A program made the translations under genes and the position numbers. 22,500 bases of DNA from Methanobacterium sp. BAmetb5 (GTDB lineage: Archaea > Methanobacteriota > Methanobacteria > Methanobacteriales > Methanobacteriaceae). Shown one piece after another: positions 1-22,500 of this stretch (the stretch's first letter is position 1; each line of letters starts with the position of its first letter). The notes beneath the pieces were generated by a model that did not search any database, was not told the DNA's origin, and was given only the letters and a program-made list of their open reading frames with translations. The stretch is from the NCBI RefSeq assembly GCF_003491305.1, contig NZ_CP022706.1, positions 807,501-830,000 of the forward strand. The letters run 5' to 3'.

Positions 1-844
<844 letters not shown>

Positions 845-898
845 GTAATTTACCTTTCTAATTAAGAAGTATCCTCAATTAAATGTATCTTCAACCAC

Positions 899-909
899 CT
901 TTAAATATC
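899..909 (-). promoter_or_regulatory. TATA box for the secreted-protein gene
   Basis: On the minus strand the sequence reads ATATTTAAAGG. Initiation about 25 nt downstream would give a leader of roughly 35 nt that includes the ribosome binding site. Confidence 0.4.
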
Positions 910-1033
910 ATGGCCTTACTGTCCTTAACCGAAATGATCTTAAGGGTAAACTCTCCCTTTATTTTTTGAATTTTTTATTCCACCGGGAAAAATGTAATAA
1001 AAATGGATATTGAGGTGTTGGGAATATTATTTC

Positions 1034-1056
1034 ATTCCACAGTCACCTATTTGACT

Positions 1057-1078
<22 letters not shown>
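1034..1078. repeat. Imperfect duplication of the glmS 3' end
   Basis: The 20 bp at 1059-1078, which encode the end of GlmS, recur at 1034-1053 just after the stop codon with 17 of 20 identical bases, offset by 25 bp. The second copy would read K-stop-V-T-V-E in the corresponding frame. It looks like the scar of a short tandem duplication. Confidence 0.6.
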
Positions 1079-2853
<1,775 letters not shown>

Positions 2854-2887
2854 GAAGGTAAGTTAGGTAAATGGTAACAATGCCAAT

Positions 2888-2899
2888 CTATTATAATCC
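2888..2899 (-). promoter_or_regulatory. TATA box for glmS
   Basis: On the minus strand the sequence reads GGATTATAATAG. A start of transcription about 25 nt downstream would leave a leader of around 30 nt carrying the CAGGTGA ribosome binding site. Confidence 0.4.
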
Positions 2900-2915
2900 T
2901 TAGTTATAATATTTC

Positions 2916-2966
<51 letters not shown>

Positions 2967-2971
2967 CAAAT

Positions 2972-3736
<765 letters not shown>

Positions 3737-3810
3737 AATGGATTAATCTTTGATCTAGAAATCGATGGGAAGATATAAGGAAAATATGAAGATTATAATG
3801 AATTTGAACA

Positions 3811-3820
3811 ATTATAAAAA
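3811..3820 (+). promoter_or_regulatory. TATA box for the purS-purQ unit
   Basis: ATTATAAAAA is positioned so that transcription would start near 3838-3841, directly before the GGTGAT ribosome binding site at 3842-3847. A second AT-rich element, TTTATTTAAA at 3822-3831, is slightly too close to the ATG. Confidence 0.4.
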
Positions 3821-3849
3821 GTTTATTTAAAATTAATCCCTGGTGATGC

Positions 3850-4757
<908 letters not shown>

Positions 4758-4793
4758 AATGTTGAGTTTAAAAAAATTTCACATGGTGAATTA

Positions 4794-5507
<714 letters not shown>

Positions 5508-5516
5508 GGAAAGATC

Positions 5517-6305
5517 ATGAGTGGATTGGAAGGTAAAGTAATCGCCATAACCCGACCCCCGGAAAGGTCCCAGGCTGCCGTGGACTTGGTTAATGATCTG
5601 GGAGGTATACCCCTGGTGGTCCCCACCCTGGAGCTGAAAGCTGTGGCCAGTGATTCTTTGATGGCCCTCTGCCAGAAGGCAGGTGAACTGGACTGGTTAA
5701 TATTCACCTCCCCTGCTTCACTGGAATCTCTCTTTAAATTCTGTCCTGATTTTAAGGCAAATCTCAACCCCCTCTGTCAGGTAGCAGTTATCGGCCCCCG
5801 CACCGGGAGAGTTTTAAAGGATTACGGTATCACTGCCAACATAGTTCCCAAAGATTACACTGCCGAAGGTCTTCTAGAGGAATTGGAGAGGGTAGATCTT
5901 AAGGGGAAGAAAGTGGGTGTTCCCCGCACCTTTCAGGCCCGGGATGTTCTACCGGAAGGTTTGAAAGAGAGGGGAGCCACTGTCTACCTGGCCGAAGCCT
6001 ACCGATCCACCAAACCCCACGACACCAGCCAGGTGGAGTTACTGGTGGAAGAAATAATCCAGGGGAAAGTAGATGCTGTAACCTTCACCAGTCCCCTGAC
6101 CGTCACCAACCTTTTCGAACTATCCGGGGATAAAAAAGAAGAATTAATAAAGTCTCTTATAAATGGGCCGACCTTGGTGGTGGCTATCGGACCTATCACC
6201 CAGAAACCGCTGAAAGAACTGGGAATACCATCCATTGCCCCGGCCAAGTACACGGTGAAGGACATGTTACTACGGTTAGATGAAGAATTATTTAACAATA
6301 CTTAA
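5517..6305 (+). CDS. hemD: Uroporphyrinogen-III synthase
   Basis: HemD closes hydroxymethylbilane with inversion of ring D to give uroporphyrinogen III, the substrate of the neighbouring CobA. The 262-residue product fits the family length. HemD is poorly conserved, but the recognisable points are there: [24 protein letters not shown] at the start (given here only as the region of residues 6-29), [31 protein letters not shown], a second-domain [14 protein letters not shown], and [16 protein letters not shown]. The ATG at 5517 follows GTGAGGA, which overlaps the cobA stop region. No bacterial-type hemC or hemB lies beside it in the window. Confidence 0.93.
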   Translation: MSGLEGKVIAITRPPERSQAAVDLVNDLGGIPLVVPTLELKAVASDSLMALCQKAGELDWLIFTSPASLESLFKFCPDFKANLNPLCQVAVIGPRTGRVLKDYGITANIVPKDYTAEGLLEELERVDLKGKKVGVPRTFQARDVLPEGLKERGATVYLAEAYRSTKPHDTSQVELLVEEIIQGKVDAVTFTSPLTVTNLFELSGDKKEELIKSLINGPTLVVAIGPITQKPLKELGIPSIAPAKYTVKDMLLRLDEELFNNT

Positions 6306-6378
6306 AGATTATATTCTAAATACAAGATTCTTAATATCAAAATTGACTTTTATAAACAAGAGTAGAGGGTTAATGATC

Positions 6379-6672
<294 letters not shown>

Positions 6673-6743
6673 AATTCAATAAACAGGATCTGATTAACCA
6701 GAATCTATTTCTTTAAAGAAATTTAAAATTATAATATTAATCC

Positions 6744-6795
6744 ATTTCATGAAAAGAGAATTAAAAACTGGTAATTTCATGAAAAGAGAATTAAA
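6744..6795. repeat. Perfect 22-bp direct repeat with palindromic core, period 30 bp
   Basis: The same 22 bp occur at 6744-6765 and 6774-6795 without a mismatch. Each copy contains TTTCATGAAA, a perfect 10-bp palindrome, followed by AGAGAATTAAA. The 30-bp period puts both palindromes on about the same face of the helix. They are 72-123 bp ahead of the DHH nuclease gene in a spacer of 194 bp, which suits a paired operator. Confidence 0.75.
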
Positions 6796-6866
6796 TAATG
6801 AATTATTAAATAAATTAAATAAGTAATCATTTTTAAAAAGCACTCTACCCAAGGAAGGAATGTTAA

Positions 6867-8264
<1,398 letters not shown>

Positions 8265-8395
8265 CCTTACCCACTATTCTGGAAATAATCTACCAGTTAG
8301 GAAGATGGTTAAAGATAATCCAACTACCACCCAAAAATCATAACGATTAATAAAGGGATCAATAAAAAGTGAATCATAGAGCACACGGTGATGAA

Positions 8396-9196
<801 letters not shown>

Positions 9197-9263
9197 TTGA
9201 ATGTGGGCCCAAAGCTAATTAATTTTTGACCAATTTTAATTTGATGGTAAAAAAATTGAAGAG

Positions 9264-9277
9264 AGTGTTTTTACACT
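9264..9277. terminator. Weak hairpin between convergent genes
   Basis: AGTGT-TTTT-ACACT forms a 5-bp stem with a 4-nt loop in the 132-bp spacer between the regulator and pantoate kinase. A-rich and T-rich runs surround it (for example 9249-9256), so it may mark transcript ends in either direction. Confidence 0.25.
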
Positions 9278-9328
9278 AAACCTTCCATTTCTTCGGGAAA
9301 CATCAATAAATAGTTCTTATTTTAAGAC

Positions 9329-10266
<938 letters not shown>

Positions 10267-10392
10267 CCCAGCTAAATAAATAGTAAAGGTAGTAAAGTCC
10301 ATGGTTAATGGGATAACCAAGGAGGGAAAGCCCTTCCATAAATAAGTATAACCCAAATTATTGAGGTAACAAATCACAGAAGGAGACTAGGT

Positions 10393-11058
<666 letters not shown>

Positions 11059-11142
11059 AGAGATATGCCAGTATTAGGATGTAATTTCATTTTTGACTAA
11101 AACTATCCCTCATCTTTCCTTAAAATCACTTTTTTTCCAGGT

Positions 11143-11180
11143 TTTACTACTTTTAAAAAAATTTACTACTTTCCAAAAAA
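11143..11180. repeat. 19-bp tandem repeat carrying T-tracts, probable transcript-end region
   Basis: TTTACTACTTT begins two consecutive 19-bp units (11143-11161 and 11162-11180) that match at 17 of 19 positions. On the minus strand each unit presents a run of six or more T residues shortly after the stop codon of the RibD-type reductase, as expected for archaeal intrinsic termination. On the plus strand the spacer also has a seven-T run (11130-11136) after the PHP gene. Confidence 0.5.
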
Positions 11181-11195
11181 TATTTACAAAAATAG

Positions 11196-11839
<644 letters not shown>

Positions 11840-11948
11840 TTTTGGTTTAATAAAAAGCCCTCCGATAGTTTAAATCCCAGTTAGTTTAAATTTTTTTATA
11901 AAAAAAATTATTTAAGAAACTTACGGGTATTCCATTTAAAAGAGAAAA

Positions 11949-12224
11949 TTACTGGTTTCCTCCACTCATTATGTAGGATATATCCTGGAAGATCTGTTGT
12001 ATCTGCTGTACTACGGAGTTGATGGTGTTAACAATATCCTGAATAGGATTCATGGTTTGTTCAACTTCCTGGGCAGTTTCATTGGTAGCTTTACTGGCGT
12101 TCTGTAGTGCCTGATCTGCACTGTCTTTTATGTCACTTAAACTGGATTGTTCTGCGGCCATAACTGGTTGGAATATTAAAACACCCACTACCAGCACTAA
12201 AAAACTTATCAATAACTTTTTCAT
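11949..12224 (-). CDS. Small secreted helical protein, hypothetical
   Basis: The product has 91 residues and no family I recognise. Residues 1-23 form a clear signal peptide: [20 protein letters not shown] with a cleavage site after VMA. The mature chain is polar and contains no cysteine. It is rich in Gln, Asn, Asp and Ser with spaced hydrophobics ([18 protein letters not shown]), as expected of an amphipathic helix or short coiled coil. One NET sequon is present. GGTGAT lies 3 nt before the ATG. It has its own promoter region, shared divergently with the following plus-strand gene. It is probably an envelope or extracellular protein; no function is inferred. Confidence 0.75.
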   Translation of the reverse strand: MKKLLISFLVLVVGVLIFQPVMAAEQSSLSDIKDSADQALQNASKATNETAQEVEQTMNPIQDIVNTINSVVQQIQQIFQDISYIMSGGNQ

Positions 12225-12328
12225 TAAATCACCATCCTAAAGTATGAGGCCATTAAATATTCATTAGAACCCTATGGAATCATCATAATCTAAACTAATT
12301 ATGGGATAGAGTAGATATTAAATGTATA

Positions 12329-12337
12329 CTTTAAATA
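12329..12337 (+). promoter_or_regulatory. TATA box for the carboxymuconolactone-decarboxylase-like gene
   Basis: CTTTAAATA places transcription start near 12357-12360. That is at or beyond the in-frame ATG at 12356 and leaves a leader of about 26 nt before the ATG at 12386. Confidence 0.45.
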
Positions 12338-12377
12338 GAGTGACCTTAAAACCAAATGGAAACAATAGTCAAGGCAA

Positions 12378-12775
<398 letters not shown>

Positions 12776-12880
12776 ACTGTTACCTTTATTTAATCAATAT
12801 ATTCAACTTTTTGATAAAAACTGATTCAGGGATAACTAAATTTTTAAAAAATCATTACCCTATTACCCTAATTAAAATTA

Positions 12881-12938
12881 GATTAATTAGATTAATTCAC
12901 AAATTTGTAAAATCAAATTAATTGTAAAATCAGACTAA
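12881..12938. repeat. Short AT-rich tandem repeats between convergent genes
   Basis: GATTAATT repeats at 12881-12888 and 12890-12897. A 17-bp unit beginning TTGTAAAATCA occurs at 12905-12921 and 12922-12938 with 15 of 17 bases identical. They lie between the CMD-like gene and tatD, both ending here. Replication slippage in a terminator spacer is the simplest explanation. Confidence 0.5.
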
Positions 12939-12979
12939 TCCCCATTTAGAAATCAGTTTATCAAAAAAAATTATTCTTT

Positions 12980-13738
<759 letters not shown>

Positions 13739-13852
13739 TTTCCTCCACCGTTAGTGTGATTGATTAAATTTTGGTGGGTTTACTAGTACCGTTCTCAGTC
13801 TCTACACCTGTGTCATTAGATTATAGGGCGATCTAGTACACTTAATCTGTGT

Positions 13853-14620
<768 letters not shown>

Positions 14621-14873
14621 TTTATATTCCCTTAATATTTTATTAGATTTGTAAGATTTATTTAGTAATTTGTAGATTGGTAATTCCCCAGATTGAGGAG
14701 TGAATTTTAGATAAGTGATCTGTTATAATCATGCCGTGATGGGGGGATTATTTCCGCTGATTTGTGCCGGTAATTCTATAATATCCTGACAGGCAATGGT
14801 TTTTAGACTGTTTTGGAAAAGTCTTAGTTAATTAGTAAGTTTTTTATGGTTATTTAGAACCATGGATTATATA

Positions 14874-15569
<696 letters not shown>

Positions 15570-15592
15570 AGTTAATATTTTTCCTGTGGATC

Positions 15593-15600
15593 TATTTAAA
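15593..15600 (-). promoter_or_regulatory. TATA box implying a leaderless mtxX transcript
   Basis: The minus strand reads TTTAAATA. Initiation about 25 nt downstream falls at roughly 15572, only two or three bases before the ATG at 15569. No well-spaced Shine-Dalgarno precedes that ATG. Confidence 0.4.
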
Positions 15601-15659
15601 TATGAATAGCGGAATCTTCCCCGTATCCTCAGGACCGGAATTAGGGGATAATGACCCAT

Positions 15660-16607
<948 letters not shown>

Positions 16608-16664
16608 GCCTTAGAATAATATTTTCCTTATTCTATTAATAAAAATTCTATTTATAAAAAGTGA

Positions 16665-16692
16665 AGTTTAAAAGTTTTTAACCTTTTAAACT
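16665..16692. terminator. Bidirectional hairpin terminator between the zinc-ribbon gene and hemL
   Basis: AGTTTAAAAG at 16665-16674 pairs perfectly with CTTTTAAACT at 16683-16692 around an 8-nt loop. It lies between two convergent stop codons, and T-rich sequence occurs on both strands, so it could end both transcripts. Confidence 0.6.
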
Positions 16693-16697
16693 ATGGT

Positions 16698-17960
<1,263 letters not shown>

Positions 17961-18030
17961 TTTTATCCTCTCCATTAATTAACTTCATTATAAACTCAAT
18001 GTATTCATTTATTAAGCTCTAACCTAATCC

Positions 18031-18669
18031 TCACCTTTCATTTCTTGAAATATTAATTAAAGAGTTAATTGCAGCTACAGCCACTGGAGTGCCACCTTTA
18101 GGGCCTTCAGTGACCAGGTAGGGGATTGAAGTCTCTGCCAGGGCTTTTTTGGATTCTGCCGCACCCACAAATCCTACCGGAACACCAATAACAGACTTAA
18201 CATTCATTGAACCTGCCTCAACCTGTTCCATTACCTTCCACAGTGCAGTTGGCGCGTTTCCAATAACCACCACCCCCTCAAAACCTTCGACTGCCGCTAA
18301 TTCCATGGCTGCTGCCGCCCGGGTGATTTCCTGTTCCCTGGCAAGCTTGACCGCTCGTTCATCATTGATATAACAGTAGATGTTTCCAGGATACTTGTTT
18401 ATACCGGCCTTCACCATACTTATATCCGTCAGAATATCCTTCCCCTGGGAAACTGATTCCAGACTCTGCTGAACAAAATCAGAACTCATCCGAGTTATAT
18501 CTGCATATTCAGGGTCCGCTGTAGAGTGAACTATCCTCTCCACTATAGATCGTTCCTCCGACGTCATACCCTTGGTTTTTTCATCAATAAGAGACCTTAC
18601 AATCTCTCTACTTTTAGCAGCAATCTCGTATCCCTGTTTGGTAGATGCGCCCATAAATGTTGGTTTCAT
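18031..18669 (-). CDS. cbiC: Cobalt-precorrin-8 methylmutase (CbiC/CobH)
   Basis: The enzyme moves a methyl group from C11 to C12 of the corrin ring, giving cobyrinate. The 212-residue length is normal. The catalytic His is His48 in ERIVHSTADPEYA. Further family signatures are DISMVKAGI, GFEGVVVIGNAPTALW and SVIGVPVGFVGAAESK, followed by PYLVTEGPKGGTPVA. In an organism making corrinoids by the anaerobic route, the cobalt-containing substrate is expected. The ribosome binding site is weak (GGAAAGAT). An inverted repeat built on CCTAAAT lies 33-52 bp upstream of the start. Confidence 0.95.
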   Translation of the reverse strand: MKPTFMGASTKQGYEIAAKSREIVRSLIDEKTKGMTSEERSIVERIVHSTADPEYADITRMSSDFVQQSLESVSQGKDILTDISMVKAGINKYPGNIYCYINDERAVKLAREQEITRAAAAMELAAVEGFEGVVVIGNAPTALWKVMEQVEAGSMNVKSVIGVPVGFVGAAESKKALAETSIPYLVTEGPKGGTPVAVAAINSLINISRNER

Positions 18670-18701
18670 ATTATCTTTCCGTGCCAGTTTTGGACTTATT
18701 C

Positions 18702-18738
18702 CCTAAATTTTTCCATTTAGGCTAGGGTAAACCTAAAT
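18702..18738. repeat. CCTAAAT inverted repeat plus a third copy upstream of cbiC
   Basis: CCTAAAT at 18702-18708 faces ATTTAGG at 18715-18721 across a 6-bp spacer, and CCTAAAT recurs at 18732-18738. The minus-strand TATA-like element near 18745-18755 would put transcription start among these sites. They may be an operator or a leader hairpin. Confidence 0.55.
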
Positions 18739-18933
18739 CAAAATCATAAATAATCTTCTAACATATTTATCTCATTCTAATATTTTAATTCTTAGATTTA
18801 AAAAAACAGAGATTTGAAAAGGATAAGATTGGATTGTCATTTTAAGATAATATTGAAATCATCCACCTTTATAATCCTTCTTCAGTAAAATTCAACCCTA
18901 TACTATCCCTGAAGTGCCATTCTTATACTCAAA

Positions 18934-18943
18934 TTTATATAAA
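18934..18943 (+). promoter_or_regulatory. TATA box for the DUF5654-type gene
   Basis: TTTATATAAA places initiation near 18964, giving a leader of about 30 nt that contains GGAGGG at 18981-18986. Confidence 0.55.
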
Positions 18944-18993
18944 TTATCCTACAAAAATAATAAACAATTATTTCTTGTAAGGAGGGAAAGTTT

Positions 18994-19263
<270 letters not shown>

Positions 19264-19282
19264 TTGGAAAGGGATAATAAAT

Positions 19283-19311
19283 TGGAAAAAGAAGATGAGA
19301 ATCTTTTTCCA
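19283..19311 (+). terminator. Strong hairpin terminator after the DUF5654-type gene
   Basis: TGGAAAAAGA (19283-19292) pairs perfectly with TCTTTTTCCA (19302-19311) around a 9-nt loop, followed by the T-rich 19313-19326. It starts 20 bp after the stop codon. Confidence 0.7.
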
Positions 19312-19375
19312 GATTTTCTTCTTTTTAAGATTAAATGAAAAGAATTTAAAAATTATAAAAAAAATAGTTGCCTCT

Positions 19376-19780
19376 TTATTCTACTTTAATTACCCGGGTC
19401 CCTGCGAGTTGATCCAGGTATCTCTCTTTCCCATCTTTACTCTGGTAAGATCCTACGGCCAGGTCAATCACCAGGGGTATCAACAGGAATTTAGAGATAT
19501 TCCTCAGGAGTGCCTTTTTATAATCCATATCCCCCTCCTTGTACTGGACTTTTAGCTTGAACAGACCTTTACCCAGGGTTGTGGACCACTTCCCTTCCAT
19601 TATCATGAAGTACAGGACTGTCAGCAATCCCCATAATATAAGCCAATAATTAAAAACCGAGTATAGATTGGTCCATGCGATTAACGGGTAAATAATAGCC
19701 GTCAGAACCCACATAAGTAGCGTGATGAAAATCGCATCAACTATCAAAGCAGCCAGTCTTCCACCCCAAAATTCCTCCAT
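19376..19780 (-). CDS. RDD-family membrane protein
   Basis: The 134-residue product has the RDD pattern. Arg8 and Asp15 lie in GGRLAALIVDAIF within the first transmembrane helix. A second membrane segment follows at about residues 43-62 (FNYWLILWGLLTVLYFMI). Then comes the conserved TLGKGLFKLKV motif, and a third hydrophobic stretch is near residues 96-108. RDD proteins are small membrane proteins of mostly unknown function; some have been linked to ion exchange, which is not inferred here. GGTGAT lies 5 nt before the ATG, and CTATAAATG at 19816-19824 is a suitable TATA box. A perfect 12-bp palindrome lies farther upstream. Confidence 0.85.
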   Translation of the reverse strand: MEEFWGGRLAALIVDAIFITLLMWVLTAIIYPLIAWTNLYSVFNYWLILWGLLTVLYFMIMEGKWSTTLGKGLFKLKVQYKEGDMDYKKALLRNISKFLLIPLVIDLAVGSYQSKDGKERYLDQLAGTRVIKVE

Positions 19781-19815
19781 TATAAATCACCTGTGTTTAC
19801 ATCTGGATGTTTATA

Positions 19816-19824
19816 CATTTATAG
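19816..19824 (-). promoter_or_regulatory. TATA box for the RDD gene
   Basis: The minus strand reads CTATAAATG, about 40 bp before the ATG. Initiation near 19795 would leave a short leader containing the GGTGAT ribosome binding site. Confidence 0.45.
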
Positions 19825-19862
19825 TAGCCGGATTTAATTGTTTAGTCTTCTTAGGTTCAGAT

Positions 19863-19874
19863 TAACCCGGGTTA
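19863..19874. repeat. Perfect 12-bp palindrome TAACCCGGGTTA upstream of the RDD gene
   Basis: The site is self-complementary over all 12 bases and stands out for its GC-rich core in an AT-rich spacer. It lies about 45 bp upstream of the RDD TATA box and 48 bp past the hypE stop codon. A regulator-binding site is the likeliest role. Confidence 0.5.
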
Positions 19875-19902
19875 GAGTACTATTTGGTTCTATGGTTTTA
19901 GT

Positions 19903-19921
19903 AAAAAATGTGGAAAGTGGG

Positions 19922-19932
<11 letters not shown>
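19903..19932 (-). terminator. hypE terminator
   Basis: On the minus strand GGGTT and AACCC (19932-19928 with 19923-19919) form a small hairpin that overlaps the hypE stop codon. A run of six T residues follows at 19908-19903. Confidence 0.4.

Positions 19933-22500
<2,568 letters not shown>

Larger units (their letters stand above)
18670..18993. other. Divergent intergenic region of cbiC and the DUF5654-type gene
   Basis: These 324 AT-rich bases hold no gene. Left of centre is the cbiC promoter with its CCTAAAT repeats; at the right is the promoter of the small membrane protein. The middle part (18760-18920) shows nothing I can interpret. Confidence 0.55.

Noticed and set aside
6749..6826. 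25-codon open frame with a repeated MKREL in the spacer before the DHH nuclease
   Set aside because: There is no ribosome binding site before either Met and the composition is that of AT-rich spacer DNA; the coding look comes from the 30-bp repeat period.
12881..12938. Possible CRISPR-like repeats between the CMD-like gene and tatD
   Set aside because: The units are 9 and 17 bp, adjacent without spacers, and imperfect; they are simple tandem repeats.
14621..14873. A missed small protein gene between mtxX and uppS
   Set aside because: No frame with a start, ribosome binding site and credible composition was seen on either strand.

Overview
The window reads as chromosomal DNA of a hydrogenotrophic methanogen of the order Methanobacteriales, most likely a mesophilic Methanobacterium or close relative. 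The grounds are archaeal gene content (SRP19, pantoate kinase, archaeal RecJ-like nuclease, the archaeal riboflavin-pathway reductase, MtxX/methanogenesis marker 4, PurS), TATA-box promoters in AT-rich spacers, T-rich transcript ends, and a recurrent Shine-Dalgarno of the form GGTGAT placed 3-5 nt before the start codon. That spacing rule was used to settle several starts. No tRNA, rRNA, CRISPR array, insertion sequence or phage gene was seen.

Layout. 1-1056: a partial XRE-type regulator running off the left edge, and a small secreted protein with an Asn/Thr sequon-rich tail, both on the minus strand. 1057-4757: glmS (minus) divergent from purC, then purS-purQ (plus). 4794-6672: cobA-hemD-SRP19 continuing the plus-strand run. 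6867-9196: a RecJ-like DHH nuclease and an uncharacterised winged-helix regulator. 9329-11058: pantoate kinase (minus, probably starting with TTG) divergent from a PHP phosphoesterase. 11198-12775: the riboflavin-pathway reductase and a small secreted helical protein (minus), then a carboxymuconolactone-decarboxylase-like protein (plus). 12980-15569: mtxX, uppS and tatD, all minus. 15993-18669: a tail-anchored zinc-ribbon protein (plus) convergent with cbiC-hemL (minus). 18994-20932: a small DUF5654-type membrane protein (plus) and RDD and hypE genes (minus). 21250-22500: a phospholipase D superfamily protein with an N-terminal beta-sandwich, cut by the right edge.

How it fits together. Most genes serve cofactor and nucleotide synthesis: tetrapyrroles (hemL, hemD, cobA, cbiC) that feed siroheme, corrinoids and F430; purines (purC, purS, purQ); CoA (pantoate kinase); flavin/deazaflavin (RibD-type reductase); and [NiFe] hydrogenase maturation (hypE). 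UppS supplies the long polyprenyl carrier for surface glycans, which fits with glmS and the sequon-rich secreted protein.

I do not see a clear new defence or mobile system. The items most worth a second look are two genes whose best Shine-Dalgarno points to a non-standard start (ATT and ATA), a perfect 22-bp direct repeat containing palindromic TTTCATGAAA upstream of the DHH nuclease, inverted repeats ahead of cbiC and the RDD gene, an uncharacterised regulator, and the domain fusion in the terminal phospholipase-D-like protein.
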